A DNA stretch of 64,000 nucleotides from JAJDTR01 sp965220415. Lineage in GTDB: Bacteria; Poribacteria; WGA-4E; JAJDTR01. A program made the translations under genes and the position numbers. The notes beneath the pieces were generated by a model, which saw only the letters and a program-made list of their open reading frames with translations, was not told where the DNA came from and ran no database searches. The DNA lies in the NCBI GenBank assembly GCA_965220415.1, contig OZ244829.1, forward strand, positions 2,604,001 to 2,668,000, in the 5' to 3' direction. This document shows positions 60,008-64,000 of the stretch, one piece after another. Numbering within the stretch: the first letter of the stretch is position 1; every line of letters starts with the position of its first letter.

Positions 60008-62211
60008 GAAATTTCTTGTGTAGTTTGATGATATGGAGTTGCGTTTTCGTTGTCCTCGCTTGGGGCGATGAACCGCTTGAACCATCGAATATCGGGATTG
60101 CGGAAGATACACAAAGTGTACCAACCATTCAAGAGAGAGACACGCTTTATAAAAAGCCGCACGAGGGACTGGTCTATCCTCCTCTGAACCAACCTCAACC
60201 GCCCGTGCCCCAAAGGGTCGAATTGGACAACGGCATGATTATTTATCTGTTGGAGGATCATGAACTGCCCATTGTCGACATTTCGGCGCGAATTCGTACC
60301 GGGGCAATTTATGAGCCGGAAGACAAAATCGGGTTAGCCGCGATTACCGGCGCCGTCATGCGTACCGGCGGAACCACCAGCAAAACGGGGGACGAACTTG
60401 ATGAAATTTTGGAGAATCTCGCCGCCTCCGTCGAAGTAGGGATAGGCGGTGATGCTGGCACAGCGTCGATGTCCGTGCTCAAAGAGGACCTTGACACCGG
60501 TTTGGCTATTCTCGCAGACGTACTCATGAATCCGGCGTTTCGAGAAGACAAAATCGAGTTGGAAAAGGTTCAACATCGCAGCTCTATTGCCCGGCGAAAC
60601 GATAGTGCCGGCAGTATCACGTCGAGGGAATTCCGCAAGCTAATTCACGGCGCCGACAGCCCGTATGCCCGCACGACGGAATACGATACCATCAATAGCA
60701 TCACGCGTGACGACCTTGTGGCTTTCCACGCGAAGTATTTCCGACCGAACAACACCATCTTGGGCGTGCTCGGGGACTTCAACTCCGAGGAGATACTCGA
60801 CAAGATCAGAGTGGCTTTCAAAGGGTGGCAGCCTAGAGCCATTGACCTGCCCGAAAAGCCCAAGGTTCCCGAAGGAATGGGCAGAAGGGTTGGTTTAGTA
60901 ACTAAGGACGATGTCAATCAGACAAACATCAGGATGGGCCACGTCGGCTGGCTGCGCAGCAATGAGGACTACCCCGCCTTGGTGGTGGGGTGCCAAATCT
61001 TGGGTATCGGTTTCAGCAGCCGATTGATGAACAGTATTCGCGTTGAAAAGGGATTGGCATATTCCGTGGGCAACAACTACGGTGCAGGCTACGATGTGCC
61101 CGGCGTTTTTCTTATTGCCTGCGCAACGAAGTCGGAGAGCACGGTTACGGCTACCGAGGCGATTCTGGCGGAGGTCGAACGGATGCGCGCCGAAGAGGTG
61201 TCGGACGAGGAGTTGAAGCAGGCGATTGATGGATTCATGAATTCGTCCGTGTTTGACTACGATTCCAAGGGTGAAATCCTGTCGAGAGCCCTTCGATACG
61301 CGTACTACGATTACCCCCAAGACTTTGTCGAGCAATTGATGGCAGGAATTCGGAATGTCACAAAATCGGACGTGCAGCGAGTTGTTGTCAAATATATGCA
61401 TCCCGACCAATTTGCGATCTTGGCTGTCGGCAAACCTAGCGACTTTGATAAACCCTTGGATTCCTTCGGCGAGGTGACCGGGATTGATATTACCATTCCG
61501 AGTCCATCGCCGGAGGCAGTGCCCGAAGCGGGCGAGGGCGATGTCGCCAAAGCGAGGGAGATTCTTGCCGCGGCTATAGAGGCACACGGCGGGTTGGAGA
61601 ATTTGACGCAGGTGAAGACTCTTGTGTCGGTCGGAAAAATAGTTATGAATACGCCTGCAGGCGAGATGACGATGGATGGCGAAGTTACCGTCGCGCTGCC
61701 TAGCAAAGCACGATATGATATGACAATTCCAGCGATGGGGATGACAATGAGTCGGGTGCTCGGTGAGGAATCGGCGTGGATGGCGAGTCCTCAAGGCACA
61801 CAAACGATGCCGGAAGTCTTCGCTCAGGAAGGCAGGAACGAAATTTTTCGACTGAATCCCCGCTTGCTTACTTATGTTTCCGGCGCCGATGTCCCCGTTC
61901 AACATCTCGGCGAAGAGGATGTCAACGGGAAAATGGCAGATGTGGTTTTGGCCGGCGACACGCCTGCCGGTTCCATCAAACTCTTTATCGATCAGGAGTC
62001 AAAATACATCGTCAAAAAGGCGTTTCAGGCTTTGGGCCAACAAGGCAGCCCGGTGCAGCGCGAGGAATTTTACAACGATCATCGAGACATCTCCGGAGTG
62101 AAGATTGCTTTTTCTATTACGTCGGTTGATGATGGCGAAAAAGTTGCCGAGGTGACACTCAGCAAGGTAACAATCAACGCGGAAGTGGACGAATCAATTT
62201 TTGAGCAATAG
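60004..62211 (+). CDS. M16 partner subunit without zinc site, with LolA-like C-terminal domain
   Basis: 735 residues, coupled to the active subunit. Signal peptide at the N-terminus. The two M16 domains are clear (RVELDNGMIIYLLEDHELPI, IRVEKGLAYSVG), but the zinc motif position reads LAAITGAVMRTGG, so it cannot bind zinc in the usual way. It would form the inactive half of a heterodimer, as in bacterial M16B pairs. Residues about 515-735 (AHGGLENLTQVKTLVSVGKI) look like an outer-membrane lipoprotein-sorting domain, an unusual addition. Confidence 0.85.
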   Translation: MRNFLCSLMIWSCVFVVLAWGDEPLEPSNIGIAEDTQSVPTIQERDTLYKKPHEGLVYPPLNQPQPPVPQRVELDNGMIIYLLEDHELPIVDISARIRTGAIYEPEDKIGLAAITGAVMRTGGTTSKTGDELDEILENLAASVEVGIGGDAGTASMSVLKEDLDTGLAILADVLMNPAFREDKIELEKVQHRSSIARRNDSAGSITSREFRKLIHGADSPYARTTEYDTINSITRDDLVAFHAKYFRPNNTILGVLGDFNSEEILDKIRVAFKGWQPRAIDLPEKPKVPEGMGRRVGLVTKDDVNQTNIRMGHVGWLRSNEDYPALVVGCQILGIGFSSRLMNSIRVEKGLAYSVGNNYGAGYDVPGVFLIACATKSESTVTATEAILAEVERMRAEEVSDEELKQAIDGFMNSSVFDYDSKGEILSRALRYAYYDYPQDFVEQLMAGIRNVTKSDVQRVVVKYMHPDQFAILAVGKPSDFDKPLDSFGEVTGIDITIPSPSPEAVPEAGEGDVAKAREILAAAIEAHGGLENLTQVKTLVSVGKIVMNTPAGEMTMDGEVTVALPSKARYDMTIPAMGMTMSRVLGEESAWMASPQGTQTMPEVFAQEGRNEIFRLNPRLLTYVSGADVPVQHLGEEDVNGKMADVVLAGDTPAGSIKLFIDQESKYIVKKAFQALGQQGSPVQREEFYNDHRDISGVKIAFSITSVDDGEKVAEVTLSKVTINAEVDESIFEQ

Positions 62212-62294
62212 TGCATTGTCTGAATTCCCAACTCGCTCCATTTTATGACTCTGAATTTTATCGATTCGCAGTCTGGTGATAGCACACCGCCGCT

Positions 62295-62320
62295 CCCCTC
62301 GGATTGGCAAATCCGAGGGG
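62295..62320 (+). terminator. Strong hairpin after the M16 pair
   Basis: CCCCTCGGATT (62295-62305) pairs perfectly with AATCCGAGGGG (62310-62320), loop GGCA. No T-run. Likely transcript end or mRNA stabiliser. Confidence 0.55.
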
Positions 62321-62508
62321 CTGCGTTTGCCAATCCAGACTGTGCAGGAAGCGGGACGTTCTGAATGGAGAGATTTTTTGGAATCAACGCGCACAAACTG
62401 ATAGCGTCGGACGTATCCGCTTATCAAGCATTCAGTCGCCCCGCAAGTCGATTGTTTCGGCGGATCAATATCGGGCAACTCCAAGTCCGAGTTTCTACAA
62501 AATATCTT

Positions 62509-62572
62509 GTAGGGTGGGATCAAAGGAATGAACAGTGACTGCGATAGAGATCCCCTGCCCACCAGCCTTTTC
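62509..62572 (+). repeat. Hairpin repeat carrying a 36-nt insertion
   Basis: GTAGGGTGG - GATCAAAGGAATGAACAGTG...GCGATAGAGATCC - CCTGCCCACCAGCC. Inverted equivalent at 28975-29040. Confidence 0.65.
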
Positions 62573-62681
62573 TTTGCCATTTACCTCAGACCGTTTCCTG
62601 ATTAACGGCTGTCCGAGCCAAAAACAGATTCTCATTCCTCACGTCGTCTCACCTCATGTGCCGTAAAAATTCCCCTTCCCT

Positions 62682-63803
62682 ATGCAAGTCGATGTCAAAC
62701 CCATCCGGACCCCAGCAGATCTGAAAGCCTTCATTGAACTGCCCTGGCAGATTTATCGCAACAATGCGCAGTGGGTGCCGCAGTTGCGCAGCCAACTCAA
62801 GGAACGGTTTAGTCGATCGATGTGCCCGGTTTTTGATTACGCCGAGGCGGAGTTTTTCCTTGCTCGACAAAACGGGGTTGACGTCGGACGGATAGCGGCA
62901 ATTAAAAACGAGAATCATATCATCTTCCATGACGAACGTGTAGGGTTCTTCGGATTCTTTGAGTGCGTTCAGAAACAGGAAGTGGCGGACGCGTTATTGA
63001 CCGAGGCTGCGGACTGGCTGAAAAGCCGATATCTTAACGTGATGCGCGGTCCGACGAGCTACTCGACCAACGGCGAGTGCGGTCTGCTCATTGACGGATT
63101 CGACTACCCACCGGCGATAATGATGTCGTACAATTTACCATACTACGCCGATCTCGTTGAGGGGTTCGGGTTCAAAAAGGCAAAAGACCTGTTAGCCTAT
63201 GAGGTCACGGATGAAACCTTCGCGCCGGATCGGCTGGGCAAAATCGCGGAGCGCATCAAGAGGCGGCGAAATGTTGTGGTGCGTCCCATCAGAAAGAAAC
63301 AGATTGTTCAAGAAATCGAACATATCAGAGAAATCTATGATTCCGCATGGCAGAGGAATTGGGGATTTTTGCCGATGACCGATCGGGAGATTGACTATTT
63401 GGCGGACGAACTCATCCAGATTGTTGACCCCGATATTGTGCTGATTGCGGAGGTCGAGGACGAACCGATTGCCTTCATTCTTGCCCTACCCGACTTTAAT
63501 CAGGCGCTGAAGCATGCCAATGGACGCCTATTTCCGTTCGGTTTGTTCAAGATCATCTGGCACGCCCGAAAGATCAAAGATGCCCGCATGGTGGCGTTTG
63601 GCGTCAAGGAGTCGCACCGCCAGCAGGGGATTGATGCGCTTCTGTACTACGAAGCCTTTCAAGCATGTGTCAAGAAAGGCTACCGCCATGCGGAGTTGTC
63701 GTGGATTTTGGAAGATGATCGTCTCATGAACCGGGCGCTCGAAACCATGGGAGCGAAGATTTACAAGCGCTATCGCCTCTACGATTATCCGCTATGTGAA
63801 TAG
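62682..63803 (+). CDS. GNAT-family acetyltransferase-like protein
   Basis: 373 residues. Two GNAT-like halves: N-terminal FFLARQNGVDVGRIAAIKNE and C-terminal VLIAEVEDEPIAFILALPDF, then FGVKESHRQQGIDALLYYEA at the acetyl-CoA loop position and AELSWILEDDRLMNRALETM. Similar proteins are annotated only as hypothetical N-acetyltransferases. The substrate is unknown. Confidence 0.75.
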   Translation: MQVDVKPIRTPADLKAFIELPWQIYRNNAQWVPQLRSQLKERFSRSMCPVFDYAEAEFFLARQNGVDVGRIAAIKNENHIIFHDERVGFFGFFECVQKQEVADALLTEAADWLKSRYLNVMRGPTSYSTNGECGLLIDGFDYPPAIMMSYNLPYYADLVEGFGFKKAKDLLAYEVTDETFAPDRLGKIAERIKRRRNVVVRPIRKKQIVQEIEHIREIYDSAWQRNWGFLPMTDREIDYLADELIQIVDPDIVLIAEVEDEPIAFILALPDFNQALKHANGRLFPFGLFKIIWHARKIKDARMVAFGVKESHRQQGIDALLYYEAFQACVKKGYRHAELSWILEDDRLMNRALETMGAKIYKRYRLYDYPLCE

Positions 63804-63906
63804 ATTTTTCTCCGTCCCTTAGACGAAAATAGAAGAGTTTTAAGGTGGAAAATCCGATTGACTCGCTCACAATTATACGTCTGAATCTAGCACAGAGTAA
63901 TCCACC

Positions 63907-64000
63907 ATGCTTGTCGTACGTCCAAGAGAAATTCAAATCTTCCGTGACCAAAATGGCAGAGAACCTTTTACTGAATGGTTTGAGTCAATCCGTGATTTAA
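63907..64000 (+). CDS. HigB/Gp49-like toxin, N-terminal part
   Basis: 31 codons to the window edge: VRPREIQIFRDQNGREPFTE then WFESIRDL. The DQNGREPFTEWFESIRD pattern matches RelE/HigB-type phage Gp49-like toxins, which cleave mRNA at the ribosome. The antitoxin gene would lie beyond the edge. The ribosome site is weak. Confidence 0.6.
   Translation, partial: MLVVRPREIQIFRDQNGREPFTEWFESIRDL

Overview
The window looks like chromosomal DNA of an uncultured Gram-negative bacterium. The best fit is a Candidatus Poribacteria-like lineage. This is an inference from several traits: lipoproteins with Poribacteria-style openings such as YYPTTLGSRWVYR, a WD40/metalloprotease protein ending in a FlgD-like sorting domain with the PNPFNPETWLPYQLA motif, a UPF0261 protein, LarC, many lipobox proteins and a PorV-like barrel. 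Composition is near 50% GC with one AT-rich block at about 44.1-46.1 kb. No rRNA gene and no CRISPR array were seen.

Layout. 0-7.2 kb: a putative peptide-maturation operon (exported Cys-rich peptide with an LSDEAMSQFLGG leader, secreted C39-like peptidase fused to DUF1573, GT39-type glycosyltransferase), then a split transketolase pair. 7.3-13.2 kb: an ECF sigma factor and a glycan-type cluster (GT2, TIGR03032-like protein, SDR epimerase, sulfotransferase). 13.2-25.4 kb: a repeat-rich, decaying zone. It holds four intact and one broken membrane-anchored acidic proteins, repeated scraps of a CcdA-like membrane protein, a TolB-like lipoprotein and its truncated twin, inverted-repeat (MITE-like) elements, and an IS110-family element with a candidate bridge RNA. 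25.5-42.7 kb: secreted and envelope proteins (lipoproteins, WD40-metzincin fusion, HEAT protein, PorV-lytic transglycosylase fusion, VWA protein), LarC, and UPF0261. 43-50.6 kb: tRNA-Ala, an AT-rich acquired operon, tRNA-Arg/Ser genes around tadA, a PP2C phosphatase, thiI and DoxX. 50.9-55.2 kb: accessory genes including a tyrosine recombinase and a collapsed LivJ-type pseudogene. 55.4-64 kb: a histidine kinase, a rubredoxin-like protein, an M16 peptidase pair, a GNAT protein and the start of a HigB/Gp49-like toxin.

The most distinctive feature is a dispersed 35-36 nt element, roughly TCAAGCGANTGAATARNGAG followed by NGCGATAGAGATCCY, with more than two dozen recognisable copies. The window contains matched filled and empty sites for it, and they show exact 35-36 nt insertions into hairpin repeats. 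It sits in intergenic DNA, inside the MITEs, and at the 5' end of the VWA gene. A second, CACT-rich repeat has entered reading frames of tktN and the sulfotransferase.

Several genes carry single-nucleotide frameshifts in homopolymers (22374, 34551, 45966). These could be real decay, phase-variable tracts or assembly errors.
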